Counted from the first letter of the stretch, positions 48,019 through 56,994 are shown. The stretch is 64,000 nt of DNA from Verrucomicrobiaceae bacterium (GCA_947466075.1 CANIBP010000011.1:43499-107498); one strand, 5' to 3'. Notes: generated by a model not told the origin, from the letters alone. Numbers and translations are program-made.

Positions 48019-48557
48019 CGTGGACGGAATTGCTCGGCCAGCAGGCCATAAAGGACGACATCGACATACTGGCCGTTTTTGAAGACGGCTTGCTTCAGTA
48101 CGCCTTCTTGTTCAAAGCCCAGCTTTCCGGCGATGCTGCGCATACTTGTGTTTCCAGCATGTGTGCCGTAGGCGATCCTGCGCAGGTTGAGAGCCTGAAA
48201 ACCATGGCGGATGAGGACCTCACAGGCCTCCAGCCCGATTCCCTTACCCCGGCATTCTGCATCGCCGATTAGAATGGCCAACTCGGCACTCCGGTGAATG
48301 GGGTGAATCTGCTGCAAAGAGACATTGCCCACATGGCGACCGTCTTCCTTGAGGGTTATCGCTAGCACGAGGCTGCTCTTGCTGCCACGCACGGAGGCAA
48401 TGTATTCGAGTGCCTGCTCTCGGGTGTAAGGATACACATGGTGGCTGTTGCCCGCACAGGTCTCGGCATCGTTGAACCACTGCGGATAGGCCCCGTCAGC
48501 ATCCTTTTCCGACAGCGGTCGGAGGATTAGGCGGGGCGTTTCCAGAAAGCGGATCAT
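48015..48557 (-). CDS. GNAT acetyltransferase, RimJ/RimL type
   Basis: A 180-residue GNAT: LETPRLILRPLSEKD, HVGNVSLQQIHPIHRSAELA, the acetyl-CoA loop GDAECRGKGIGLEAC and LGFEQEGVLKQAVFKNGQYVD. In nonulosonic acid loci such proteins N- or O-acylate the sugar (PseH-like); a second GNAT domain is fused to PseG in this operon, so one may act on C4 and the other elsewhere. Which is the true PseH cannot be decided from sequence. Confidence 0.82.
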   Translation of the reverse strand: MIRFLETPRLILRPLSEKDADGAYPQWFNDAETCAGNSHHVYPYTREQALEYIASVRGSKSSLVLAITLKEDGRHVGNVSLQQIHPIHRSAELAILIGDAECRGKGIGLEACEVLIRHGFQALNLRRIAYGTHAGNTSMRSIAGKLGFEQEGVLKQAVFKNGQYVDVVLYGLLAEQFRPR

Positions 48558-48630
48558 GCAGGAGAGGAGTAGTGTGGGAAGTATCTGCCGGAACAGGGCG
48601 GTTGCAAGAAATGACGTGCCTGCGCAGCAC

Positions 48631-49338
48631 TCAGCGTGCCTGTGCGCGTGTTTGGTATTTCACTTCGGCCAGCAGCCAGTCGGTTTCATTGTCGATGTCT
48701 TGCGCATCCATCTCGGAGATGACCAGCGGCGCTGAAGTGGGGGCCAAAAGACGCAGTTTGCCGGAAATCTTGTCGGCACGCATCCAGTACCACTGGCCGG
48801 AGTCGTGGTAGGCCTTTTCCATGTCCTGCGTGCGCACGAAGTAGTTCTCCGGCTGGATCATGTGCAGGCGTTCCGCGTCGATTTTCAGCGCACGCTGGAT
48901 CGGGTAGCCAAAATGCAGCACTGGCACCACGGCGTAGAGTTCGGGGTCGGCTTTGAGCTTTTCATGGCCGATGCGCAGGTGCTCGGGCTGTGTCAGCACC
49001 GCCGTGGGGAAGATGCTGCAGCACAGCTCAAAGTTCCGTCCCAGCTCCCGGTAACGTTCTAGCACTTCCGTCAGGGCATCGGTGAAGTTGGAGTGGTCAT
49101 CCGCTGTGGCCGCTGAGCGCATGAACGGCACAGTGGCACCATATTCACGGGCGATGCTGGCGATCTCTTCGTCATCGGTGGAAACCATGACCTCATCGAA
49201 GCATCCGGAGTTTTTGGCTGCCTCGATGGCATAAGCGATGATCGGGCGGCCAAGGAAGGGGCGGATGTTTTTGCGCGGAATGCGTTTGGAGCCGCCGCGT
49301 GCGGGGATGATGCAGATGGTGGAGCTAGGGGGTGCCAT
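48631..49338 (-). CDS. pseF: Pseudaminic acid cytidylyltransferase
   Basis: A 235-residue CMP-sialic-acid-synthetase-like enzyme: CIIPARGGSKRIPRKNIRPF (nucleotide-binding), EVMVSTDDEEIASIAREYGA and PENYFVRTQDMEKAYHDSGQ. The RIPRKNI and YHDSGQ(W/F)Y motifs match PseF, which activates pseudaminic acid as CMP-Pse using CTP. The adjacent PseI supports the assignment. It lies 73 bp upstream of the GNAT gene and 6 bp after pseI. Confidence 0.9.
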   Translation of the reverse strand: MAPPSSTICIIPARGGSKRIPRKNIRPFLGRPIIAYAIEAAKNSGCFDEVMVSTDDEEIASIAREYGATVPFMRSAATADDHSNFTDALTEVLERYRELGRNFELCCSIFPTAVLTQPEHLRIGHEKLKADPELYAVVPVLHFGYPIQRALKIDAERLHMIQPENYFVRTQDMEKAYHDSGQWYWMRADKISGKLRLLAPTSAPLVISEMDAQDIDNETDWLLAEVKYQTRAQAR

Positions 49339-49344
49339 GGGAAA

Positions 49345-50388
49345 TCAGGATAGATGCTCGATTTGCAAAGGAGTGCCTCGTTCGATGCTTGTGGCGGCCT
49401 TGGAGGTCAGAACGCGGTCAAATTCACGCGGATGCAGACCGTGGCCAGGACGTATGCAGCGCACGTTGTCGTGCGTGAAGGATTCGCCGGCTTGGATGTC
49501 CTTCACGGCGAAGAGGGAGCGGCGGAAGGCCTTGCTCTTGGCTTCTTTTTCCGAAATGACGTAGTTGTCGGGCTTGCCCAGCGCTTGTTCGACGACGCGG
49601 ATCGCATCCACCATCTCGCGGAACTCCCTTGGTTCCATGCTGAAGGTCGAATCCGGGCCGCCTTGCGTGCGGTCGAGGATGAAATGCTTCTCGATGATGC
49701 ACGCACCCAGCGCTACCGCCGCCACAGGCACGGTGTGGCCCATGGTGTGATCACTCAGGCCAATGGGCACACCAAAGCGGCGCTGCATGTCCTGGATGGT
49801 GAGCAGATTCATCTCGGTCGGATCAGCGGGATAGGCGCTGGTGCATTTGAGCAAGGCCACTGGGCCACTGTTGGCCTTTCGCAGCACTTCCAAGGATTCT
49901 TCGATCTCTTCCAGGGAAGCCATGCCGGTGGACATGATGATCGGTTTGCCAGTGGAGGCCACTTTGCGCAGCAAGGGGTGGTCGATCATCTCAAAGGAGG
50001 CGATCTTGTGCGCTGGCACGTTCATGCCTTCAAGCAAGTCCACCGCACTGTCATCGAAGGGCGTGGAGAAAAAATCGAGACCCAACTCGGTGGCCAGCGC
50101 TTGGAGTTTTGGCTGCCAATCCCAGGGCATGAAGGCCTCATGGTAGAGTTCATGCAGCGTTTTGCCATCCCACAGTGTGCCGCCAGTGATTTTGAAGGGC
50201 GGTTTGTCGCTGGCGATGGTCAGCGTGTCGGCGGTGTAGGTTTGCAGCTTCACGGCATCCGCTCCGGCTTCCTTCATGGCGCGGATCGTGTCTGCGGCGA
50301 TCTGAAACTCCCCACCGTGATTCGCTGAAAGTTCGGCGATGATGTAGCAGGGATGGCCGGAGCCGAGGGAGTGTTGACCGATCTTCAT
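49345..50388 (-). CDS. pseI: Pseudaminic acid synthase
   Basis: A 347-residue NeuB-family enzyme: YIIAELSANHGG (18-24 AELSANH is PseI-like), DAVKLQTYTADTLTI, FFSTPFDDSAVDLLE, KCTSAYPADP, GLSDHTMGHTVPVAAVALGA and IIEKHF, plus a C-terminal SAF antifreeze-like domain (IRPGHGLHPREFDRVL). It condenses 2,4-diacetamido-2,4,6-trideoxy-L-altrose with phosphoenolpyruvate to form pseudaminic acid. Coupled to the PseG fusion by an ATGA overlap. Confidence 0.93.
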   Translation of the reverse strand: MKIGQHSLGSGHPCYIIAELSANHGGEFQIAADTIRAMKEAGADAVKLQTYTADTLTIASDKPPFKITGGTLWDGKTLHELYHEAFMPWDWQPKLQALATELGLDFFSTPFDDSAVDLLEGMNVPAHKIASFEMIDHPLLRKVASTGKPIIMSTGMASLEEIEESLEVLRKANSGPVALLKCTSAYPADPTEMNLLTIQDMQRRFGVPIGLSDHTMGHTVPVAAVALGACIIEKHFILDRTQGGPDSTFSMEPREFREMVDAIRVVEQALGKPDNYVISEKEAKSKAFRRSLFAVKDIQAGESFTHDNVRCIRPGHGLHPREFDRVLTSKAATSIERGTPLQIEHLS

Positions 50389-51791
50389 TCGTTGGGAGCG
50401 GCGAAACTAGCTGCGGTGGCTGTGAATTCAACGGACTCCGTGTCCTGAGAGGGTTTCCTGAAACCTGCACGCTCAAAAGCCCGCAGGGACGGTGCGTTGC
50501 TGTGCTTCACCCGACCCCGGACTTCGGTGCAAAAGCCTTCATCCAGCACGGAAAACGTGCCCAGTCGGATCAGTTTGGGCCCCAGGCCGCGTCCGCGAGC
50601 CGCAGGGGCCAGACTCAGCGAGATTTCGGCCACACCTGCTTCGCGGTGGTCAAAACGCACGGTTCCCACGGCTTGGGTGCCATCTTCGGCGATGTAAAAT
50701 GCGCACTGCGCATCGTTCAGGCTTCGTTGCAGCCAAGCGACATGAGTTTCCCATGGAATCGACTCACTGTTGAACGAAGCCTGCCTCGTGACGGGATCAT
50801 TGGCCCATTCCAGCAGCTGTCGGGCATCTTCCAGGGTGGCTCGTCGCAAGGAAAGCGGGTGGCAGGCGAGGTTTTCCGCCACTCGGCTTGCTCCACGGCC
50901 ATCGACGAGGCTGCGCGCGTTTTGTGCGAGCGTCTGCCGCGCTCCTGCATCCGCCAAGAGTTCACGCAGGGCGTCGAGATCAAACAAACGGCCAGCGGCA
51001 TGGCTCACGAGGTAATCGGCGATGCCTTGCTGGTTGTCGGCGATCACTTTGAGCAACATCGGCACCCCCAGGCTGGCGAGCTCCCAGCAGGTGCTTCCTG
51101 CAGCGGTGATGGTCACGTCGGCCTGCTGCATGATGGCGGGAAGGTTGGGCGGCTGAATGAGCAGTTCGATCCCTGGCAGTGCACGCAGGGATTCAGCATG
51201 CGCATTGGCGGCACCGATGAGCACCCGCCGATGGAGGTCCGTGCAGGCTGTGAGCTGCTGCAACACTGCGAGTGTGTCGTTGTGTGGATCACTGCCGCCC
51301 ATGGTGATGAGCACCGTTCTTGCAGTGCTTAAAAACGTCGTGCGCGGTGGTGGCGAGGCAAATTCGCGCCGCAGCAGCGTGAACCGGCTGCCGCACAGGC
51401 TACGCTGCCCCGGATACATCGCGGCAGTGGCGTAGGCGTTGTGATTTAGCACGAGATCAGCAGCGGAGAGGTCGGAATCGGCCAAATCATCCACGATGAG
51501 CAGTGGGCGGCCCGCTTGCTTGAATGCTTGTCTTTGCTCAGGCGTGAAGTGGTAGCCATCCAGTATGATGCATTCACCAACGACGCCACTGCTGGCACGA
51601 ATCTCCATTTTTTCGGCTTCCAAACGCTGCTGGAGTGCCGCAGGGAGTTCGTCCGTGAAGAAGATGACTTTGCCGCCGCGATCCTGCCATGCCTGTGCGA
51701 GCGCTAGGCAGCGCATGACGTGGCCCATGCCGATCTGTGTACTGGCATCCGTGCGAATGCCCAGCGTGCCGAAGAGCGCGGAAGCGGGCAT
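50385..51791 (-). CDS. pseG: PseG UDP-sugar hydrolase fused to a GNAT (PseH-like) domain
   Basis: A 468-residue two-domain protein. Residues 1-305 are PseG (GIRTDASTQIGMGHVMRCLA with the GMGH site, ILDGYHF, LITMGGSDPHNDTL, TAAGSTCWELASLGVPMLL), which removes UDP from UDP-2,4-diacetamido-trideoxy-altrose. Residues about 313-460 are a GNAT acetyltransferase (SLRRATLEDARQLLEWANDP, LAPAARGRGLGPKLI), fitting PseH, the N4-acetylase that acts one step earlier. The fusion would channel the intermediate between both steps. It starts 3 bp after the pseC stop. Confidence 0.9.
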   Translation of the reverse strand: MPASALFGTLGIRTDASTQIGMGHVMRCLALAQAWQDRGGKVIFFTDELPAALQQRLEAEKMEIRASSGVVGECIILDGYHFTPEQRQAFKQAGRPLLIVDDLADSDLSAADLVLNHNAYATAAMYPGQRSLCGSRFTLLRREFASPPPRTTFLSTARTVLITMGGSDPHNDTLAVLQQLTACTDLHRRVLIGAANAHAESLRALPGIELLIQPPNLPAIMQQADVTITAAGSTCWELASLGVPMLLKVIADNQQGIADYLVSHAAGRLFDLDALRELLADAGARQTLAQNARSLVDGRGASRVAENLACHPLSLRRATLEDARQLLEWANDPVTRQASFNSESIPWETHVAWLQRSLNDAQCAFYIAEDGTQAVGTVRFDHREAGVAEISLSLAPAARGRGLGPKLIRLGTFSVLDEGFCTEVRGRVKHSNAPSLRAFERAGFRKPSQDTESVEFTATAASFAAPNE

Positions 51792-51793
51792 CG

Positions 51794-52963
51794 TCAGGCC
51801 TCCAGGGCAGTTTTGAGCGCCGCGATGACGCGATCCTGGTCCGCATCACTCAGGCCGTAATACATCGGCAGGCTCAGCGCTCCGGCGTAGCAGGCTTCGG
51901 CGGCAGGAAAGTCGCCGGGCTTGAATCCGAGGGCGCGATACCACGGCTGCGTGTGCACCGGGATATAATGAATCTGCGCGTGGATGCCCGCGGCTTTCAG
52001 TCCTTCGTAAACAGCCAGCCGTTTGGCCGGATCCACTTGGATGACATACAAATGCCAGGCGGAAAGTGTGTCTGGATGCTGCCAGGGGCTTGTGAGCGGC
52101 AGGGCTGCGATTTTTTCATCGTAGCGTGCGGCCAGTTCGCGACGGCTCTGCAAAAAAGCGGGCAATTTTTTGAGCTGGCTGGCTCCCAACGCGGCCTGGA
52201 GGTCGGTAATGCGGTAATTGAAGCCGAGATCGACCTGTTCGTAGCTCCATGGGCCATCCGGCGGGTTCTGCGTGAAGCGCGGATCGCGGGTGATGCCGTG
52301 GCTGCGCAGGCGGATGAGTTGCTGATACAGATCGTCGTCGTTGGTCAGCAGCATGCCACCTTCGCCGGTAGTCATGATTTTGACGGGATGAAAGCTGAAG
52401 ATGGTGAGGTCCGCATGCTGCCCACCGCCGATCTTTTGGCCGCGATACTCGCCACCGACGGCATGGGAGGCGTCTTCCATCACTCGGATGCCATGGCTGG
52501 CTGCCAGCGCACGTATTTCGGCCATTTCGCAGCTCTGACCGGAGAAATCGACCGGGACAAGGATATTGGGCAGCGTGCCGTCTTGGGTGGCGGTTTCGAG
52601 TTTCGCCTTCAACGCGCTCACACTCATGTTGTAGGTGCGCGGATCGACGTCCACAAAGTCCACCGTGGCACCGCAGTACAAACCGCAGTTGGCGGAGGCG
52701 ACGAAGGTGTTCGGTGTCGTCCACAGGCGGTCGCCGGGCTTTAATCCGAGCGCCAGGGCACCGATGTGCAAAGCGGCGGTGGCATTGCAGACGGCGACGG
52801 CATGCTTGGCACCGCAAAACGCGGCCATGGCTTTTTCAAACTGATCGATGGCCGGTCCTTGCGTGATCCAACCGGATTTAAGCGTGGCGACGACTGCGGC
52901 GATGTCGTCGTCGTCAATGAACTGCTTGCCGTAAGGGATCGTGGGCTGGCTCACGCGGATCAA
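51794..52963 (-). CDS. pseC: UDP-4-amino-4,6-dideoxy-AltNAc aminotransferase
   Basis: A 389-residue DegT-family PLP aminotransferase. The Schiff-base loop FSFHPVKIMTTGEGGMLLTN is PseC-like, and IPYGKQFIDDDDIAAVV at the start and PVHTQPWYRALGF near the end also fit PseC. It aminates the C4 keto group made by PseB using glutamate. It overlaps pseB by ATGA. Confidence 0.93.
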   Translation of the reverse strand: MIRVSQPTIPYGKQFIDDDDIAAVVATLKSGWITQGPAIDQFEKAMAAFCGAKHAVAVCNATAALHIGALALGLKPGDRLWTTPNTFVASANCGLYCGATVDFVDVDPRTYNMSVSALKAKLETATQDGTLPNILVPVDFSGQSCEMAEIRALAASHGIRVMEDASHAVGGEYRGQKIGGGQHADLTIFSFHPVKIMTTGEGGMLLTNDDDLYQQLIRLRSHGITRDPRFTQNPPDGPWSYEQVDLGFNYRITDLQAALGASQLKKLPAFLQSRRELAARYDEKIAALPLTSPWQHPDTLSAWHLYVIQVDPAKRLAVYEGLKAAGIHAQIHYIPVHTQPWYRALGFKPGDFPAAEACYAGALSLPMYYGLSDADQDRVIAALKTALEA

Positions 52964-53976
52964 ACAAGGTCAAACGTGGGGTCACAGAACTCACGGATGA
53001 GCTTGCGCAGTTGTGGGACGGTGAGCCACTCCGAGTTTTTGCCAGAGCTGTAGCGGAAGCCTTCGGGCACCTGCTTGGCTCCATGATGAGCGGAGTATTT
53101 TTCCATCAACTCGGTGATGGAGCAGCCATAGAGCATCGGCACGATGACGTAGTTCGTGGCGGTTTCGATGGTCTGATAGGAGTCGGTCTCGGTGATCATC
53201 TCCTCGTGGATTTTTTCGCCCGGGCGAATGCCGACGATGGGCTGCTGGCAGTCCGGGCCGATGGCGGTGGCCACATCGGTGATGCGGTATGAAGGGATCT
53301 TGGGGACGAAGATTTCGCCGCCGAGCGCGTGCTTCAAAGCGTGCTCCACCAGTGCCACGCCTTCTTCCAGCGTGATGTTGAACCGGGTCATGGCGGGGTC
53401 CGTGATGGGCAGGATGCCCGTCTTGCGGCGGTCGAGGAAGAAGGGGATCACCGAGCCGCGTGAGCCCATCACATTGCCGTAGCGAACGACGGAGAAGCGG
53501 ATGTCATGGTGTCCGTGAATATTGTTGGCCGCGATGAAGAGCTTGTCGGAGCAGAGCTTGGTTGCGCCGTAAAGATTGATGGGGGCGGCGGCCTTGTCGG
53601 TGGAGAGGGCGACGACGTTACTGACTGTGGGCGTGGCCAGGCAGGCTTCGACGACGTTCTGGGCTCCGAGCACGTTGGTTTTGATGCACTCGAAGGGGTT
53701 GTACTCGGCCGTGGGCACTTGTTTCAGGGCGGCGGCGTGTATGACGGTGTCCATGCCCTTCAGGGCGGCGGTCAGACGGGTAAGGTCACGCACGTCACCG
53801 ATGAAGTAGCGCAGGCGGCTGTCCTGAAACTTCTGCGCCATCTCGAACTGCTTCAGTTCATCGCGTGAATAGACGACGACGCGTTCGACGGCTGGATCCT
53901 TCAGCATGGCGCGGATGCATTTCTGGCCGAAGGAACCGGTTCCGCCGGTGATCAAAATGGATTTGGGTGGGTGCAC
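52960..53976 (-). CDS. pseB: UDP-N-acetylglucosamine 4,6-dehydratase (inverting)
   Basis: A 338-residue extended SDR: ILITGGTGSFGQKCIRAML, VYSRDELKQFEMAQKF, FIGDVRDLTRLTAAL, AALKQVPTAEYNPFECIKTN and catalytic NLYGATKLCSDKL. RDELKQ and the KQVP motif mark PseB/FlaA1, which converts UDP-GlcNAc to UDP-2-acetamido-2,6-dideoxy-L-arabino-hex-4-ulose. The start is GTG at 53976; no in-frame ATG precedes the Rossmann motif. It is the first gene of the Pse operon, and the 189-bp gap to the divergent gene should hold both promoters. Confidence 0.93.
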   Translation of the reverse strand: MHPPKSILITGGTGSFGQKCIRAMLKDPAVERVVVYSRDELKQFEMAQKFQDSRLRYFIGDVRDLTRLTAALKGMDTVIHAAALKQVPTAEYNPFECIKTNVLGAQNVVEACLATPTVSNVVALSTDKAAAPINLYGATKLCSDKLFIAANNIHGHHDIRFSVVRYGNVMGSRGSVIPFFLDRRKTGILPITDPAMTRFNITLEEGVALVEHALKHALGGEIFVPKIPSYRITDVATAIGPDCQQPIVGIRPGEKIHEEMITETDSYQTIETATNYVIVPMLYGCSITELMEKYSAHHGAKQVPEGFRYSSGKNSEWLTVPQLRKLIREFCDPTFDLV

Positions 53977-54165
53977 GAGGATTGAATTTCAGGGGGATAA
54001 AATCACCGGCTGAGCTGGCCACCCGGAGGCAGACCGTTTGTCCGGATGGAAGAGGTAATCAACTTGGATTTCGTTGTTGTGCGTCTCGTCGGCGCTTGTA
54101 GAGATGCACCGCCTGCTGCCGATTTCTGCGTTGTGGAGAAGCGGCGGCGGCCCTTGATTTGACCG

Positions 54166-55005
54166 ATGACCAGCGACATAGACGAACCTATCGACAGCAC
54201 TTGGGCGGTGCTAATTTCCAGTTTTGACGACAACTGCGATCTCTGGCCGCTCTTCTTCGACTACTTCTTCAAGCAGTGGCCCGACGTGCCAGCCCCGGTC
54301 TATCTTGTCACCAATTTCAAACGCTACGATGACCCACGTGTGGTGAGCCTCTGTGTCGGCAAGGACACGAACTGGGGCCACGTCATTACGCAGTCCCTCG
54401 CTTCCATCCAGGCACGTTACATCTGGATGCTACTGGATGACCTCTTCCTCGACCGCCCGGTGGAAACCACCCGCGTCAACGAGGTTGTTGGCCAGATTGC
54501 TGGGCGAAACGGGGTGTATATCGAAACCGGCCGGCAGAGCGACATCGGGCCGTTGATCGAAGGCACGGACCTTCGCCGCATCCCCAAAGAAAATCCCATA
54601 GCGGGCATCAATTCCGCCATCTACTCCAAAAAACTGCTACTGGAGCTGGCCCGGCCCGGCAACAGCATCTGGGATGGCAACAAGTTAATGAACAGCCTGA
54701 ACCTGAACGATTCTCCGGATCTCTATTACGTGAGTGAAGGCGTGCCGCCCCTGATTTCTTTTGTCGAGGCAGTGAAGGGCAAGTTTTGGAAGCCCATCGC
54801 CATGGAGTTCATGAAAAAGTCGGGCATGACGCCGGACCTGAAGTGGCGACCGTTTCCACCGCAGGGGCAGGATCCGCTATCCAAGTTCATCCGCAGCATT
54901 TACAAGCGCCGCATGGATCTACGCAAGAAGCGGGATGAGCGCCGCTTCGCCGCTGGCTTGGTGCCGCCTGTGGTACGGCCTCATGATGAAGAGGCAGCCG
55001 CATGA
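54166..55005 (+). CDS. GT-A-like glycosyltransferase of unknown specificity, copy A
   Basis: A 279-residue protein paralogous to the gene at 56119. It begins WAVLISSFDDNCDLWPLFF and has PVYLVTNFKRYDDPRVVSLC, YIWMLLDDLFLDRPVETTR (DD/DxD-like acidic motif), then AGINSAIYSKKLLLELA and a basic C-terminus (KRRMDLRKKRDERR). The pattern resembles a family of small GT-A transferases with an EDYFL motif; this is from motif likeness only. It lies beside the Pse operon and could transfer a sugar to the glycan. Confidence 0.55.
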   Translation: MTSDIDEPIDSTWAVLISSFDDNCDLWPLFFDYFFKQWPDVPAPVYLVTNFKRYDDPRVVSLCVGKDTNWGHVITQSLASIQARYIWMLLDDLFLDRPVETTRVNEVVGQIAGRNGVYIETGRQSDIGPLIEGTDLRRIPKENPIAGINSAIYSKKLLLELARPGNSIWDGNKLMNSLNLNDSPDLYYVSEGVPPLISFVEAVKGKFWKPIAMEFMKKSGMTPDLKWRPFPPQGQDPLSKFIRSIYKRRMDLRKKRDERRFAAGLVPPVVRPHDEEAAA

Positions 55006-55151
55006 AAGAGGCTGTCTGGAACCGACTTGACCTGTTTGGCCCTGCACCCGCCAATTGGGAGCGCATTTTCTTTTTTTCTTTGTGTTCACATCATTCCATC
55101 TGATAGGAAATCATTATTCCAATGTAGCGGCCAGCATTGCAGTTTACCCGC

Positions 55152-55175
55152 AACATTAACATTAACATTAACATT
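55152..55175 (+). repeat. Four tandem AACATT hexamers before a start codon
   Basis: Four perfect copies of AACATT end 4 bp before the ATG at 55180. No Shine-Dalgarno sequence is present, so copy number would change the spacing of the 5' leader of the following gene. Confidence 0.85.
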
Positions 55176-55179
55176 AAGC

Positions 55180-56122
55180 ATGCGCAGGGCACTCATCGTC
55201 GGACATGAAGGGCAGGACGGCCGCCTTATGTCAGCGCACTTGCGCGCGCAGGGATATGAGGTGGCGGGCTGGGGCAAGCGCGGCTGTGAGGGGCTGGTGG
55301 GAATGGCGAGCGGCGGTTTCAGCATTGGTGACCCCAAGGCGGTCTCAGCGGTGATGGAGCACTGGAGGCCGGATGAAGTGTATCATTTCGCGGCACATCA
55401 CCATTCTTCCGAACAGTTGCAGGAGGATACGGTGGAATTGTTCCGTCAAAGCGTGGAGGTCAACCTGATGTCGCTGGTGCATTTCTTGCAGGCCGCGAGC
55501 GATCACCTGCCCGCGGCGCGCCTTTTTTATGCGGTGTCTTCTCGGATCTTTGGTGCGCCGGTGGCGGGTATTGCTTCGGAAGTGTCAGCCTTTGACCCGC
55601 AGTGCCCCTATGGCATCACTAAAGTGGCAGGCCTGCCGGTATTACCGAAAAAAGCATTCCCTCCACATCTCGGTGGGGATCTTGTTCAACCATGAGTCCT
55701 CGTTGCGACCAGAATATTACCTCTCTTACAAAATCATCCAAGGGGCGCTGGCCATTCGCCGAGGACTAAAGAACGAGCTTTGGCTGGGCTGCCTCATTTC
55801 GGGTGCCGACTGGAGCTACGCGCCGGATACGGTGCAGAAAATCCATCGCATGGTGCAACTGCCTGCCGGGGAGGATTTTGTCATTGCCACCGGCGTGGCA
55901 CACACGGTCGGTCAGTTTGCTGAGACGGCCTTCGCCCTAGTGGGGCTCAACTGGAGTGATCATGTGCGCACGAAGGCGGACATCATACAGCATGTACGGA
56001 CGCCGTTAATCGGTGACGATACTCGGTTTCGCCAGGCATGCGGCTGGACGGAAGAAAGATCTTTTCGTGATTTGATCCGGCAGTTGATTATCGACGCCGG
56101 CGGAACTGATTTACTGATATGA
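55180..56122 (+). pseudogene. Frameshifted GDP-mannose-4,6-dehydratase-like SDR
   Basis: The first half (ATG 55180) has LIVGHEGQDGRLMSAHL, VYHFAAHHHSSEQL, VSSRIFG and YGITK (Tyr-x3-Lys) and runs off frame after KVAG. The second half continues one frame on from about 55634 (CRYYRKKHSLHISVGILFNH, ESSLRPEYYLSYKI) to a stop at 56120-56122. Against the GMD pattern three residues (nine bases) are expected between KVAG and CRYY but one base is present, so an 8-bp deletion near 55633 is the simplest cause. All catalytic residues remain. The reading would otherwise be full length, about 317 residues, and ends in an ATGA overlap with the next gene, so loss looks recent; a sequencing error is possible. 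Confidence 0.75.
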
Positions 56123-56946
56123 ATCTACATAAAGACACCCAAGAGCAGCCGCTGTGGGCGGTGCTGGTTTCCAGCTTCGATGACAACTGCGACCTGTGGC
56201 CGATTTTCTTCCACTTCCTGTTTAAGCACTGGCCTGATGTGCCAACACCGGTGTATCTCGTTACCAACTACCGCACCTACGACGATCCGAGAGTGGTCAG
56301 CTTGTGTGTCGGCAAAGATGTCTCATGGGGCGAGACGATGACCCGTGCCCTGGCGAAGATTCCCTCGAAGCATGTGTGGATGCTGCTGGAGGATTTCTTT
56401 CTTACCCAACCCATCCAGACGGCGCGCATCGACCGTATCGTTCGCGCCTGGGATGCTATGGGCGGGAAATATCTTGAAACCGGTAGGCAGAGTGATGTTG
56501 GCGAAATCGTTCCCGGCACGGACTTCCGGCACATTCCTGCCGAGAACCCTCAGGCGGGCATCAACTCCGCCTTCTATGAATGCGCCTTTCTTGGAGCATT
56601 GGCGCAACCAGGCTGGAGTTTGTGGCAGGGCAACAGCCAGTTGAAGAAGCTCAATATGGCCAGCCATCCGGACCTATACTACCTTCGCGAAGGCGTGACT
56701 CCGATGATTCAGTTTGTCGAGGCGGTGAAAGGCAAGTTCTGGAAGCCCGTTGCCATGGATTTTCTCAAGGAGACGGCGGTTCCGCCGGATCTCAAGTGGC
56801 GGCCGTTCCCGCCGCAGGGGCAGGACGTGATCTCCAAATACACACGCAGTTTTCACAAACGGCGCATGGAGTGGCGGAAAAAACGCGACGAGCGCCGCTT
56901 TGCTTCAGGTTTGGTGCCATCGGTCGTGTGTCCTCTGGGCCGTTGA
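56119..56946 (+). CDS. GT-A-like glycosyltransferase of unknown specificity, copy B
   Basis: A 275-residue paralogue of the 54166 gene: WAVLVSSFDDNCDLWPIFFH, PVYLVTNYRTYDDPRVVSLC, HVWMLLEDFFLTQPI, AGINSAFYECAFLGALA and the same basic tail (KRRMEWRKKRDERR). The acidic motif is LEDFF in this copy and LDDLF in the other, closer to the EDYF motif of the presumed family. The ATG overlaps the stop of the broken dehydratase gene. Probably a glycosyltransferase; donor and acceptor unknown. Confidence 0.55.
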   Translation: MNLHKDTQEQPLWAVLVSSFDDNCDLWPIFFHFLFKHWPDVPTPVYLVTNYRTYDDPRVVSLCVGKDVSWGETMTRALAKIPSKHVWMLLEDFFLTQPIQTARIDRIVRAWDAMGGKYLETGRQSDVGEIVPGTDFRHIPAENPQAGINSAFYECAFLGALAQPGWSLWQGNSQLKKLNMASHPDLYYLREGVTPMIQFVEAVKGKFWKPVAMDFLKETAVPPDLKWRPFPPQGQDVISKYTRSFHKRRMEWRKKRDERRFASGLVPSVVCPLGR

Positions 56947-56994
56947 ATCCAAACGAGTCCTTGTTTGCCACAAGCAACTGCACAAAGTTGACGG

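Noticed and set aside
49354..50328. 324-codon open frame antisense to pseI
   Set aside because: Shadow frame opposite a complete pseI with all family motifs.
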